From Timonella sp031979385 (GTDB lineage: Bacteria > Actinomycetota > Actinomycetes > Actinomycetales > Cellulomonadaceae), in NCBI GenBank assembly GCA_031979385.1, contig DALZEF010000041.1, positions 1 through 15,073 of the forward strand: a stretch of DNA of 15,073 nt, read 5' to 3'. The notes under the pieces are model-generated. The model saw only the letters and a program-made list of their open reading frames with translations. It had not been told where the DNA came from and did not search any database. A program made the position numbers and the translations under genes. Positions 6,679 to 14,439 of this stretch are shown in pieces. Each line of letters opens with the position of its first letter. Position 1 is the stretch's first letter.

Positions 6679-7995
6679 CTACCGTGTTCGCGGCGGGTAC
6701 TCTGCGCTGAGTTCCCTTGTCCCCAGCGCGACCACGCAGACGATCAAGAGCACCGACAACACGGCACCGCCCGCATTCAGGCCGGGATAGCCAACTGCCG
6801 CAACAGACACGCCCGCGAGCAAGCCACCGCCAGCACCCGCGAGGCTCATGAGGGTGTCGCTCGCGCCTTGAACGGCAAGCCGGTCATCCGGCCCAACACT
6901 GCCAGACACGTGGGCAGCCCCAGCGATCGTTGCGAAGGACCAACCAAGACCGAGCAAGATCAGACCGACCGTGACGAGAGCATGGTTTTCGCTGCCCAGA
7001 CCGGCAAACGCGGTCGATGTCAAGAGGATCAACGCTCCCACGATCATCGTGCGAGTCGCGCCAAAACGGTCCGTCATGATCCCAACAACCGGTGAAAACG
7101 CGTACATGCCCACCACGTGTAGAGAAATGGTCAGCCCAATCAGGTTGATCGACGCACCGTGCTGGTCCATGTGCACGGATGTCATCGACATGACCGCCAC
7201 CATGACTGCATGCCCCAGCACAATCGCCACAAGCCCCACCTGCGCGGCCCGATTGTTTCTTAACGCGCCAAAGGACTCACGCAGGGATGGTTTACGTGGG
7301 ACAGCAACGACCCGCGCAGGAACGTCGGCGGAATCCTGAACCTCACCGGCGTTCCGTGCAGCCGTCTCAGTCAACAGCAGCGCAGGATCTGGCCGCAGTC
7401 CATAGAACAAGATGAAAGCGGCAGCCATCATCCCGACACCTGCGATGACAAAGATGCCCGTGTACTGCGGCAACCCAAGCGCACTACCGATTGCCTCGCC
7501 AACACCCAACAGGTTCGGCCCCGCCACGGAACCGATAGTCGTGGTCCACACGACCAAGGAAAGATCGCGGGCCTTGCGCTCCGGCGGTGCAAGGTCAGTC
7601 GCGGAGAACCTCGCCTGTAGGTTGACAGCAGAACCCACACCGATCAGCGCGCCACCAAGCAGGAGAACCAGGAACTGTGAGGTGACTCCGGCAAGAATCA
7701 TCGCAACGACACCAGCGAGAGCGATCACGATCCCGGAGCACAGGGCAACTCGCCTGCCGGACCGAGCCGCAACACGAGCAAGAGGTAGCGCCGCAACCGC
7801 CGCGCCAAGAGTCATAACGGTTGTCACAGACCCGCCCCAGGACTCCGAGCCTGACAACCTGACCGCAAGCAGCGCACCAACCGAGATAACGGCGCCGCTG
7901 GCGATCCCAGAAAAGATCTGAGCGGCGGACAAAACCTTCAGGACACGTTTTTGATGTGGGACAAAATCGCGGTATTGCTGGGCAGAGATAGTCAC
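6679..7995 (-). CDS. MFS transporter (12 predicted membrane helices)
   Basis: The 438-aa hydrophobic protein is a major facilitator family permease of the inner membrane. Two copies of the motif A loop can be seen between helices 2-3 (PLARVAARSGRRVAL, 71-85) and 8-9 (GIMTDRFGATRTM, 305-317). The central loop, about 200-250, is hydrophilic as expected. The length suits a 12-helix drug-efflux or uptake-type MFS. The substrate cannot be read from sequence. The start GTG at 7995 has no ribosome-binding site but is preceded by TAATGT with a 6-base gap, which suggests a leaderless transcript of its own. It lies 144 bases downstream of the ThrE gene on the same strand. That gap contains an imperfect 19-bp inverted repeat. 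The family is sure; the function within it is open. Confidence 0.9.
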   Translation of the reverse strand: MTISAQQYRDFVPHQKRVLKVLSAAQIFSGIASGAVISVGALLAVRLSGSESWGGSVTTVMTLGAAVAALPLARVAARSGRRVALCSGIVIALAGVVAMILAGVTSQFLVLLLGGALIGVGSAVNLQARFSATDLAPPERKARDLSLVVWTTTIGSVAGPNLLGVGEAIGSALGLPQYTGIFVIAGVGMMAAAFILFYGLRPDPALLLTETAARNAGEVQDSADVPARVVAVPRKPSLRESFGALRNNRAAQVGLVAIVLGHAVMVAVMSMTSVHMDQHGASINLIGLTISLHVVGMYAFSPVVGIMTDRFGATRTMIVGALILLTSTAFAGLGSENHALVTVGLILLGLGWSFATIAGAAHVSGSVGPDDRLAVQGASDTLMSLAGAGGGLLAGVSVAAVGYPGLNAGGAVLSVLLIVCVVALGTRELSAEYPPRTR

Positions 7996-8001
7996 GCGTT
8001 T

Positions 8002-8007
8002 ACATTA
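8002..8007 (-). promoter_or_regulatory. Candidate -10 box for a leaderless MFS mRNA
   Basis: On the minus strand TAATGT is followed by six bases (AAACGC) and then the GTG start at 7995. Transcription would begin at or next to the start codon. No Shine-Dalgarno sequence is present. Confidence 0.45.
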
Positions 8008-8042
8008 GTTCACAGGAGCGTGTCCTAGGTTCAGGGTCCACT

Positions 8043-8107
8043 ACCGACCCAAAGACCGACGAAGCTAGCGATAAAGGATGGGTGGTTGCGTCAGTTTTTG
8101 GGTAGGT
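8043..8107. repeat. Imperfect 19-bp inverted repeat between ThrE and MFS genes
   Basis: ACCGACCCAAAGACCGACG (8043-8061) and CGTCAGTTTTTGGGTAGGT (8089-8107) are inverted with 16 of 19 positions matching, around a 27-base loop containing GCTAGC. It starts 33 bases after the ThrE stop on the minus strand. A role as the ThrE terminator is the simplest reading. The minus strand has no T-tract after it. Confidence 0.5.
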
Positions 8108-8139
8108 GCCGTCTGAGCGCAGGTAACGCGTGAACAGCG

Positions 8140-9876
8140 TCACCGCGTAGCCTCGCCTGTTCGAGGGCGTTGGTTGTCTCGATACAGCCCAGATCCCACG
8201 ATGATGCCCAGCGCGATCGCGAACAGTGAGATACCTGTCGTGACAAAACTCGTGATGGTTTGGGTCGAACCGGTAGCTGCCTCGGTGAACGAGATGAACC
8301 CGATCGACCCAGGCACCAAAATCCAGAAGGACACGAGTTGCGTGACGGTTGCAGACGGAGCCGTCCGGAACTTGGAAAGGAACCGCGCAAGTGGAACCAC
8401 CACGAGCGCACCAAAGAAACCGGAAAACTCGGGCGGCACGATCAGCATGCCGAGCCGCTGCGCACCATATGTCAGAGTGAGCGCGACCACGAGCCACAGG
8501 TACGATCCCTCAGGCGCAGAACGGGCAAACACATACCCGAGCGCCAAGAGCGCAATGCCGAGCAGCGGCGTCCACGGCCCAATCGAATTGAGCACCACCT
8601 CGTTAGTCGTGGTGGTATCCGGCACGATGGCCATGCCGATCACCACGCCGAACGCGAGCAGCAGCAATTGCGACAGCCCGTAAATCAGACGTGATGACCC
8701 GGAGATCACCTCGTCGCGGGTAAGTTCCATCGCCGCGAGAGCAAGGGTGCCTCCGGGAAGGAACGGAACCAGCGCAGGGGCTATCAGACGGATCGGAACC
8801 TCATGGGTCAAATCGACCAGGAATGTCGAGGCCACGATCGTCACCACAGCCGCGCAGAGAACGGGCATCGCAATGGACATGGTTGAGAATCTTCGCCCTA
8901 TAAGCGTGAGCACGCCTACGATCAACCCGAGAATCAGGTACGCCGGAATGGCAGGCCACGCTGGGTTGATGAGCAGCCCGATGGCAAGTGTCATGAGAAT
9001 CTGCCCGACCAGTTGAACGAACGGGTTGAACCGTGAGGTCGAGTTCATGACTCGTTCGATCTGCGCGAGCGCATCGTCGGGTTCGATGACGCCGCGCCGC
9101 GCCCGATCCACAAGTGCGTCGATCTGGGCCGACTGGTCGAGGCGGAAAGCCTGCCCCTCAAGCGCACCGATTTCTGCGCGTCTATCGGTTCCCTCGATCT
9201 GAATTGCGATGAGGGTTGGCAGGGTCACCACCCGCACGGGCGGCATGTTGTAGGCGCGTGCAATCTCAAGCATCGTGTCCCGTACGTCCGGGGTCGCGTG
9301 ACTGGACTTGAGCATCGCTATGCCAAGCAGTCGCATCATGGATAGGATGCGGTCGATTTTGTCTTCCGTCTGTGAGATCGGAACCGATTGTGTCTGTTCC
9401 TTGAACAGCATGCCCTTGAGCGATTGCAGGGGGTGGCGCAGCATGGATTGCGGTCCCACGACCACGACATGTGGGTTGCGTGGTTTTCTCACTTCTGTTT
9501 GCGGTGGAATGGCCTGCGGAGCTTTGCTGCTTGGCGACGATCCGGCACCTTTATCCACCAGGTCACGTTGAGCGGTCTCCTTGCCTGAGATATCTGCTTG
9601 TGCGGCGGACTGCTGTGCGGAATCAGGGGGTGTGGTTGCTGGTGCTGGTTGTGTTGTGCGCGAGGGGGATGGTGCACCCGAAGACTCTGCCCAGTCGGGT
9701 GCGCTCGCGGGCGTGCTGATGGTCCGCAGGTAGGCAGCTTCCGGATCACTTGGACGAATGACCGCGTCTGCGGTGCCCCATTCCTCCTGCCTTGAATCGG
9801 AGTGGTTGGCGGTTGCCGGCGTGGCTGCCCCCTGTGCGGGGGCGTTTTGGTCATCTTCCGACTGTTTGTCTGCCAC
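8140..9876 (-). CDS. thrE: Threonine/serine exporter family protein (fused ThrE, N- and C-terminal domains)
   Basis: This inner-membrane exporter is related to Corynebacterium ThrE, which expels threonine and serine. The start GTG at 9876 was chosen because the upstream frame to 10086 overlaps the S4 gene, and GAGG lies five bases upstream of this GTG. That gives 578 aa versus about 490 in Corynebacterium. Residues 1-170 are low-complexity, rich in Ala, Ser, Pro, Gln and Glu, probably disordered and cytosolic. The ThrE N-domain follows, with its soluble part (170-285: TEDKIDRILSMMRLLG, then NMPPVRVVTLPTLIAIQ). Membrane helices run from about 288, with the hallmark ALVPFLPGGTLALAAMELTRDE (368-389). 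The second domain (about 430-565) is the ThrE C-domain helix set. It follows the S4 gene by 46 bases, so the two are probably co-transcribed. Substrates are inferred from the family only. Confidence 0.88.
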   Translation of the reverse strand: MADKQSEDDQNAPAQGAATPATANHSDSRQEEWGTADAVIRPSDPEAAYLRTISTPASAPDWAESSGAPSPSRTTQPAPATTPPDSAQQSAAQADISGKETAQRDLVDKGAGSSPSSKAPQAIPPQTEVRKPRNPHVVVVGPQSMLRHPLQSLKGMLFKEQTQSVPISQTEDKIDRILSMMRLLGIAMLKSSHATPDVRDTMLEIARAYNMPPVRVVTLPTLIAIQIEGTDRRAEIGALEGQAFRLDQSAQIDALVDRARRGVIEPDDALAQIERVMNSTSRFNPFVQLVGQILMTLAIGLLINPAWPAIPAYLILGLIVGVLTLIGRRFSTMSIAMPVLCAAVVTIVASTFLVDLTHEVPIRLIAPALVPFLPGGTLALAAMELTRDEVISGSSRLIYGLSQLLLLAFGVVIGMAIVPDTTTTNEVVLNSIGPWTPLLGIALLALGYVFARSAPEGSYLWLVVALTLTYGAQRLGMLIVPPEFSGFFGALVVVPLARFLSKFRTAPSATVTQLVSFWILVPGSIGFISFTEAATGSTQTITSFVTTGISLFAIALGIIVGSGLYRDNQRPRTGEATR

Positions 9877-9922
9877 TTGTACCTCGCCTGATTGAGAACT
9901 TGAAACTTGGAAACTTAACTCG

Positions 9923-10318
9923 TTAGGAACTGGAACGGCCGCGGAGTCGATCAAGATCGCGGCGTTCACGTTTGGTGGGACGTCCGGAGCCACGTTCTCG
10001 TTGCGCCACGATGACTCGTTCTTCCTTCGGTGGTGGCGGAGGTGTGTGGTCGATGTAGCACGTGACGGCGATTGGTGCGCCAACACGTTTGTTGATGAGT
10101 CTGGTCACTTCCACGATCTTTTCGCCGGCTTCGGAATACACGCGGACTGTGTCTCCGACTTTGACGTGGGTTGATGGTTTGACCTTCTCATTGTTGAGGC
10201 GGATGTGCCCGTTTTTGCATCCTGTTGCCGCGACCGCACGGGTTTTGGCGAGTCTCACAGACCATACCCACACATCGAGTCTGGTGCGCTGAGCGGGGGT
10301 TGTGGGTGGGTTCTCCAT
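9923..10318 (-). CDS. S4-domain RNA-binding protein (Hsp15/HslR-like)
   Basis: The 131-aa basic protein starts with an S4 RNA-binding domain. RLDVWVWSVRLAKTRAVA (13-30) is followed by GCKNGHIRLNNEKVKPS and VKVGDTVRV (about 33-60), the typical alpha-L motif that binds structured RNA. In E. coli the homologue Hsp15 binds 50S subunits that still carry peptidyl-tRNA and helps recycle them. A lysine/arginine-rich tail (KEERVIVAQRERGSGRPTKRERRDLDRLRG) resembles actinobacterial members. Start ATG at 10318 has no ribosome-binding site but is preceded by TAGGCT with a 6-base gap, so a leaderless mRNA is likely. ThrE follows 46 bases downstream. The gene is divergent from DUF3039 across 89 bases. Confidence 0.9.
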   Translation of the reverse strand: MENPPTTPAQRTRLDVWVWSVRLAKTRAVAATGCKNGHIRLNNEKVKPSTHVKVGDTVRVYSEAGEKIVEVTRLINKRVGAPIAVTCYIDHTPPPPPKEERVIVAQRERGSGRPTKRERRDLDRLRGRSSS

Positions 10319-10324
10319 GCTTCA

Positions 10325-10330
10325 AGCCTA
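10325..10330 (-). promoter_or_regulatory. Candidate -10 box for a leaderless S4-gene mRNA
   Basis: On the minus strand TAGGCT is followed by TGAAGC and then the ATG at 10318. It fits TAnnnT at leaderless spacing. Confidence 0.45.
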
Positions 10331-10394
10331 CGTGGATGGTGTGAAAAAGATCGGAAGTTCGTGGGCAGACGACGCGAGTGTCTGATGTGCGACG

Positions 10395-10400
10395 TAAGAT
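10395..10400 (+). promoter_or_regulatory. Candidate -10 box for a leaderless DUF3039 mRNA
   Basis: TAAGAT is followed by seven bases (TTTCTCC) and then ATG at 10408. No Shine-Dalgarno sequence is present, and no strong -35 box is visible. Confidence 0.5.
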
Positions 10401-10407
10401 TTTCTCC

Positions 10408-10788
10408 ATGACCTTTTTTGGTGCTTTTCAAAGTGACGTGAGTTCGACCGGTCGCGCGGCTTCCCCACAGGGTTCGATGCCGCCGGACCCGTTCGCAGAT
10501 GACCCTTCGCACGGTGGTACAAGTACGTCAACTGGGTTGTTGGAACGTACCGAAACCACTGAGCAGGTTGAGCCTGGTGATCACGAGCGTTTTGCGCACT
10601 ATGTGCGTAAGGAACGGATTATGGAGTCCGCGCTGAGCGGTGCGCCGGTTATTGCGTTGTGCGGCAAGGTGTGGGTTCCTGGCCGTGACCCGAACAAGTT
10701 CCCCGTGTGCCCAATCTGTAAGGAAATCTATGACGGTCTGCGTGACCCCCAGGACAATAACCCAGACTCTGGCGGCGACGGCAAGTGA
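10408..10788 (+). CDS. DUF3039 family protein
   Basis: A small protein family confined largely to Actinomycetota, with no assigned function. With ATG at 10408 as start the product is 126 aa. An in-frame GTG at 10378 would add ten residues, but it would lie upstream of the TAAGAT box. Residues 1-45 are low-complexity (Ser, Thr, Pro, Gly). The conserved core runs from LLERTETTEQ through GDHERFAHYV (57-66), KERIMESALSGAPVIALCGKVWVPGRDP and FPVCPICKEIYDGL. Cys85, Cys101 and Cys104, with His59 or His64, could form a zinc site. That is inferred from the CxxC pattern. Its stop overlaps the start of the helicase gene by four bases (GTGA), so the two are translationally coupled and probably act together. 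Confidence 0.9.
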   Translation: MTFFGAFQSDVSSTGRAASPQGSMPPDPFADDPSHGGTSTSTGLLERTETTEQVEPGDHERFAHYVRKERIMESALSGAPVIALCGKVWVPGRDPNKFPVCPICKEIYDGLRDPQDNNPDSGGDGK

Positions 10789-12674
10789 ATCCTGAGCTGG
10801 ATCTCTTTTCAGCATCACAGTTAGACCCCGCCGAACTCGAAGCACAAGACAACCGTGGTTTGCACGCTGGTGACACGCTCGCCAGCGCATCGAGGCGACC
10901 TCGTGCAGCCTCCGTTGCGGCTGCTGAGAACCTTTCCCCCACCTTCCCCAAGCGTGCTCCGTGGGGTGCTGCGTCCAAACTGCGTAAGTGGCAGCAGGAG
11001 GCGTTGGACCTCTACCGGGAGAAGAACCCGCGTGACTTCCTCGCCGTGGCTACGCCTGGCGCGGGTAAGACGACATTTGCTTTGCGTTTGGCCACGGAAC
11101 TTCTGGATGCTCGCGTCATCCGGAAGATCACCGTTGTTGCCCCGACTGAGCATTTGAAGCATCAGTGGGCCGACTCTGCTGCGCGTGTTGGTATCCGGCT
11201 GGACTCGAATTATGCGAATGGCCAGGGGCGCCTTGCCGATCACTACGATGGCGTTGCATTGACCTACGCTCAGGTGGCCGCGAATCCGCAGCTGCACGCC
11301 AACCGCACCGAGAACGCCCGCACGCTCGTGATTCTTGATGAGGTGCACCACGGTGGTGACGCCCTCTCGTGGGGTGAGGCGCTGCACGTTGCCTTCGATA
11401 GCGCTACGCGCCGGTTGTGTTTGACGGGTACTCCGTTCCGCTCAGACACCGCACCGATCCCGTTTGTGGCTTATGAGAAGGGGCCGGATGGGATTCGCCG
11501 TTCGGTTGCGGACTACACGTATGGTTACGGTCAGGCATTGCGGGATCACGTTGTCCGCCCTGTTATCTTCATGTCGTATGCGGGGCAGATGAGGTGGCGT
11601 ACCAAGGCAGGCGATGAGATCGCTGCGAGCCTTGGTGAAGCGATGACCAAGGACATGACCTCCCAGGCGTGGCGTACCGCGTTGGACCCGCAGGGGGAGT
11701 GGATCAAGTCTGTTCTTGCTGCGGCTGACAAGCGTCTGACGGAGGTGCGCCGGGCGATCCCTGATGCCGGTGGTCTAGTTATCGCTTCCGATCAAGCGGA
11801 TGCCCGTGCATATGCTGGACACCTGTCGCGGATCACGGGGGAATCTCCAACTGTTGTTCTCTCGGATGACACGGGTGCGGGCAAACGGATCGAGGAGTTC
11901 TCGGACGATAAGTCGCGCCGCTGGATGGTTGCGGTCCGTATGGTGTCAGAGGGAGTGGATGTTCCGCGTCTAGCCGTGGGCGTGTATGCCACGAGTACGC
12001 AAACTCCACTGTTCTTTGCGCAGGCAGTCGGTCGCTATGTTCGTGCTCGTAAGCGCGGTGAGACCGCGTCGATCTTCCTGCCATCGGTGGCTCCGCTACT
12101 CGCTCTCGCGAACTCGATGGAGGAGGAACGCGACCACGCGCTTGATCGGCCGAAGACCGAGGAAGAGTCGCCACTGTACAACCCCGAAGAAGCGCTCATG
12201 GCTGCTGCCAATCGGGAAGAAAAGGCGTCGAACGACCTCGAAGGCTCGTTCGAGATGCTTGAGGCACACGCATCCTTTGACAAGGTTTTGTTTGACGGTG
12301 GCGAGTTCGGAGCCGGAGCTGATGTCGGTTCTCAGGAGGAGTTGGACTTCCTGGGGCTTCCGGGTCTGTTGGACGCCGACCAGGTGTCAACGCTGCTGCG
12401 GCAACACCAGCATGAACACCTGTCGAGTCGTTCCGGTAAGGCCCGCGCAGCGGAGGCAGAACGTTCCGAGTTTGATCACCGCCGTGCCGCGAGCCTGCGC
12501 AAGGAACTGCAGCAACTGGTTAACGCGTGGGCACGCCGGTCGGGGCAACCACACGGCGTAGTGCATACCGAACTACGTAAGCGTTCTGGTGGTCCCGAGG
12601 TGCCTCAGGCGTCTCTTGAACAGCTTGAGAAGCGCGTTGCGACGGTGCGTGGCTGGTTCGTCGGCAAGAAGTAG
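10785..12674 (+). CDS. DEAD/DEAH-box superfamily 2 helicase
   Basis: The 629-aa protein is an SF2 ATPase of the UvsW/RadD/type III-restriction-like group. A Q-motif-like KLRKWQQEAL (66-75) precedes motif I ATPGAGKTT (89-97). Further motifs are Ia VVAPTEHLKHQW (117-128), motif II DEVHH (185-189), motif III LTGTPFR (213-219), motif V VRMVSEGVDVP (384-394) and motif VI QAVGRYVRARK (413-423). The C-terminal 180 residues after EEERDHALD are acidic and helical with no motif I know. They end in ELQQLVNAWARRSGQ and LEQLEKRVATVRGWF. Start GTG at 10785 overlaps the DUF3039 stop. The partnership with DUF3039 recurs in actinobacteria from memory. The substrate (DNA or RNA) is not known. A strong hairpin follows at 12713-12754. 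Confidence 0.9.
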   Translation: MNPELDLFSASQLDPAELEAQDNRGLHAGDTLASASRRPRAASVAAAENLSPTFPKRAPWGAASKLRKWQQEALDLYREKNPRDFLAVATPGAGKTTFALRLATELLDARVIRKITVVAPTEHLKHQWADSAARVGIRLDSNYANGQGRLADHYDGVALTYAQVAANPQLHANRTENARTLVILDEVHHGGDALSWGEALHVAFDSATRRLCLTGTPFRSDTAPIPFVAYEKGPDGIRRSVADYTYGYGQALRDHVVRPVIFMSYAGQMRWRTKAGDEIAASLGEAMTKDMTSQAWRTALDPQGEWIKSVLAAADKRLTEVRRAIPDAGGLVIASDQADARAYAGHLSRITGESPTVVLSDDTGAGKRIEEFSDDKSRRWMVAVRMVSEGVDVPRLAVGVYATSTQTPLFFAQAVGRYVRARKRGETASIFLPSVAPLLALANSMEEERDHALDRPKTEEESPLYNPEEALMAAANREEKASNDLEGSFEMLEAHASFDKVLFDGGEFGAGADVGSQEELDFLGLPGLLDADQVSTLLRQHQHEHLSSRSGKARAAEAERSEFDHRRAASLRKELQQLVNAWARRSGQPHGVVHTELRKRSGGPEVPQASLEQLEKRVATVRGWFVGKK

Positions 12675-12712
12675 CGGACGCGCTCCGACAACCTAGATGC
12701 CAGGGCATAGAT

Positions 12713-12754
12713 ACTAGGGTGGTTTCCCAGAACATTCTGGGAAACCACCCTAGT
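12713..12754 (+). terminator. 19-bp hairpin terminator after the helicase gene
   Basis: Arms 12713-12731 and 12736-12754 are perfectly complementary around the loop ACAT. TCTTTG follows on the plus strand. It ends the DUF3039-helicase unit, 39 bases after the stop. Confidence 0.85.
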
Positions 12755-12885
12755 TCTTTGTGATGTCCGACGAGATCTCAGGCTGGCCCCACCTGTCGGG
12801 CTGGGTCGTGAGGGCGCAGGCTTCTTGCCGGATCGTCGGCAATCAGACAAAACAATAAAGCGCCTACGCAACACGGCAACAAAAA

Positions 12886-12913
12886 GGGGAGCAGTTCCGC
12901 AGAACTGCTCCCC
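12886..12913 (-). terminator. Intrinsic terminator of pncB
   Basis: GGGGAGCAGTTC (12886-12897) and GAACTGCTCCCC (12902-12913) form a 12-bp stem around CGCA. On the minus strand it is followed directly by five T. It lies 11 bases beyond the pncB stop. The 131 bases between this and the helicase terminator hold no recognisable gene. Confidence 0.92.
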
Positions 12914-12924
12914 AAGACCTGAAA

Positions 12925-14247
12925 CTAGTCGAGTGAGCGGGTCACCGTTGGGATAGCCGGATCGCCAACAGACAGACGCAGAGCGTTGCGGGGGAGTTCG
13001 TCACGCGACGCACGATGCCGTGCAACCGCACGGGAAAGACCCTCACTGCCAAGCCATTCCTCGTGCACGACACCAGCAGTAACGAGCGGAACATGCAAGG
13101 GGCGCACAGAGGGCACCGATCCTGCAAAGTTCTCCCGGGCAGTATCCGAACCCACCAAAATCACCTCGGATGCGGCGCGTCCGTGCGAATTCAGTTCACG
13201 GACCGCAGACTTTGTGCCGCCAACGCTCGCCTTTGCGGTCGATGCCTTCTGAACTGGCTCCATGACGCCCTGAGCATTTTCGCGAAGCACGAGTTTGTAC
13301 ACCATCGAGGACGTGGGCTCACCCGAACCCGTCACCAAACGTGTGCCCACGCCATAGGAGTCAACGGGTGCTGAGGCTAGTGCTGCGATGGCATGTTCAT
13401 CAAGGTCAGAGGTGACCGTGATCTTTGTGTTGGTCGCTCCCAGGGAATCCAACTGCTTACGGACCTCGGCAGCCTGAACTCCCAGGTCACCGGAATCGAG
13501 GCGTACAGCCCCAAGTTCGGGACCCGCGACCTTAATCGCTGTTTCAACTCCCCGCGTGACGTCGTAGGTGTCCACGAGCAGGGTTGTGGACACGCCGAGC
13601 GAATCAACCTGAGATCGGAATGCCTCCTCCTCGCTGTCATGTAGGAGGGTCCAGGCGTGGGCGGCCGTGCCGATAGCCTTCAATCCGTACCGGCGTGCCG
13701 CCTCATAGTTGGACGTGCCCGCAAACCCGGCAATTACAGCGGACCGAGCCGCCGATACCGCAGCCTGCTCATGCGCACGCCGGGCACCCATATCAAGGCA
13801 CGGGCGAGTGCCAGCCGCAGCGGTCATACGAGATGCTGCGGACGCAACGGCGGAGTCATAGTTCAGAATCGACAGTGCAAGAGTTTCCAACAGGACACCC
13901 TGCGCGAAAGTGGACTCAACAACCATGAGCGGTGAATGCGGGAAATAGATCTCCCCCTCGGCATAACCGCGAATATTGCCCGTGAACCGGTAGTCTGCCA
14001 GGTAGTCGAGGGTGCGCTGGTCTAGGACGCCCTCAGCGCGAAGATACTCAAGGTCCTCTTCTTCGAACCGGTATGAGGCCAGTTCCTCCAAGAACCGGCC
14101 AGTGCCCGCCACAACGCCGTAGCGCCTGCCCGCAGGTAGGCGGCGTGTGAACAGTTCAAACACGCATGTCCTGTCCGCGGTGCCGTCGCGAAGCGCAGCC
14201 TGGAGCATAGTGAACTCATACTTATCTGTCAGCAGTGCTGTTCCCAT
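12925..14247 (-). CDS. pncB: Nicotinate phosphoribosyltransferase
   Basis: This enzyme makes nicotinate mononucleotide from nicotinate and PRPP with ATP hydrolysis, the entry step of the Preiss-Handler NAD salvage route. With ATG at 14247 the protein is 440 aa. A longer frame to 14337 adds 30 residues unlike the family. The N-terminus LLTDKYEFTML (5-15), FELFTRRLPAGRRYGV (30-45) and GYAEGEIYFPHSPLM (94-108) are typical. The active-site stretch includes GFAGTSNYEAARRYG (174-188), GTAAHAW with the phosphorylated His at 197, DTYD (226-229), RLDSGD (249-254) and YGVGTRLVTG (298-307). The start has no clear ribosome-binding site, but TACCGT lies six bases before it, suggesting a leaderless mRNA. 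It is a single gene, divergent from clpS, with a textbook terminator downstream. Confidence 0.95.
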   Translation of the reverse strand: MGTALLTDKYEFTMLQAALRDGTADRTCVFELFTRRLPAGRRYGVVAGTGRFLEELASYRFEEEDLEYLRAEGVLDQRTLDYLADYRFTGNIRGYAEGEIYFPHSPLMVVESTFAQGVLLETLALSILNYDSAVASAASRMTAAAGTRPCLDMGARRAHEQAAVSAARSAVIAGFAGTSNYEAARRYGLKAIGTAAHAWTLLHDSEEEAFRSQVDSLGVSTTLLVDTYDVTRGVETAIKVAGPELGAVRLDSGDLGVQAAEVRKQLDSLGATNTKITVTSDLDEHAIAALASAPVDSYGVGTRLVTGSGEPTSSMVYKLVLRENAQGVMEPVQKASTAKASVGGTKSAVRELNSHGRAASEVILVGSDTARENFAGSVPSVRPLHVPLVTAGVVHEEWLGSEGLSRAVARHRASRDELPRNALRLSVGDPAIPTVTRSLD

Positions 14248-14253
14248 ACTCAC

Positions 14254-14259
14254 ACGGTA
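14254..14259 (-). promoter_or_regulatory. Candidate -10 box for a leaderless pncB mRNA
   Basis: On the minus strand TACCGT is followed by GTGAGT and then ATG at 14247. It fits TAnnnT at leaderless spacing. An alternative GTG start lies six bases further upstream. Confidence 0.35.
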
Positions 14260-14426
14260 ATGCACGCAAGGAGCTCGTGTGGTTCCAGACCATCGGCATA
14301 CTGGGCTTGAGCGGCCAGTTGAGTGACGGTGTGCCACTCAGCGAGGGTGTCTCGTGAAAACTGATGTGCGGACGGAGTCGTAACGCGCAGGGGTCGAAGA
14401 ACCCGCGCAAAACTGCTTGGTCGAAC

Positions 14427-14432
14427 TACCAT
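14427..14432 (+). promoter_or_regulatory. Candidate -10 box for a leaderless clpS mRNA
   Basis: TACCAT is followed by seven bases (GGGAGAC) and then ATG at 14440. The box overlaps the alternative ATG at 14431, which favours the downstream start if this promoter is real. Confidence 0.35.
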
Positions 14433-14439
14433 GGGAGAC

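Noticed and set aside
6550..7095. Plus-strand frame of 181 codons opposite the MFS gene
   Set aside because: It has a biased, arginine-rich composition typical of the antisense of a GC-rich membrane protein and overlaps the sure MFS coding region.
9877..10086. Longer start for the ThrE gene at 10086
   Set aside because: It would overlap the S4 gene by 164 bases, and its extra 70 residues have no family resemblance. GTG 9876 has a GAGG ribosome-binding site and lies after the S4 stop.
10785..12674. Type I or III restriction, or a known phage-defence helicase
   Set aside because: No methyltransferase, nuclease or specificity gene is adjacent, and the neighbours are core housekeeping genes. 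The motifs alone do not support a defence call.
12755..12885. Small gene or RNA between the two terminators
   Set aside because: The minus-strand frame at 12605-12874 runs through the helicase terminator and helicase 3' end and has no family pattern. There is no promoter evidence for an RNA.
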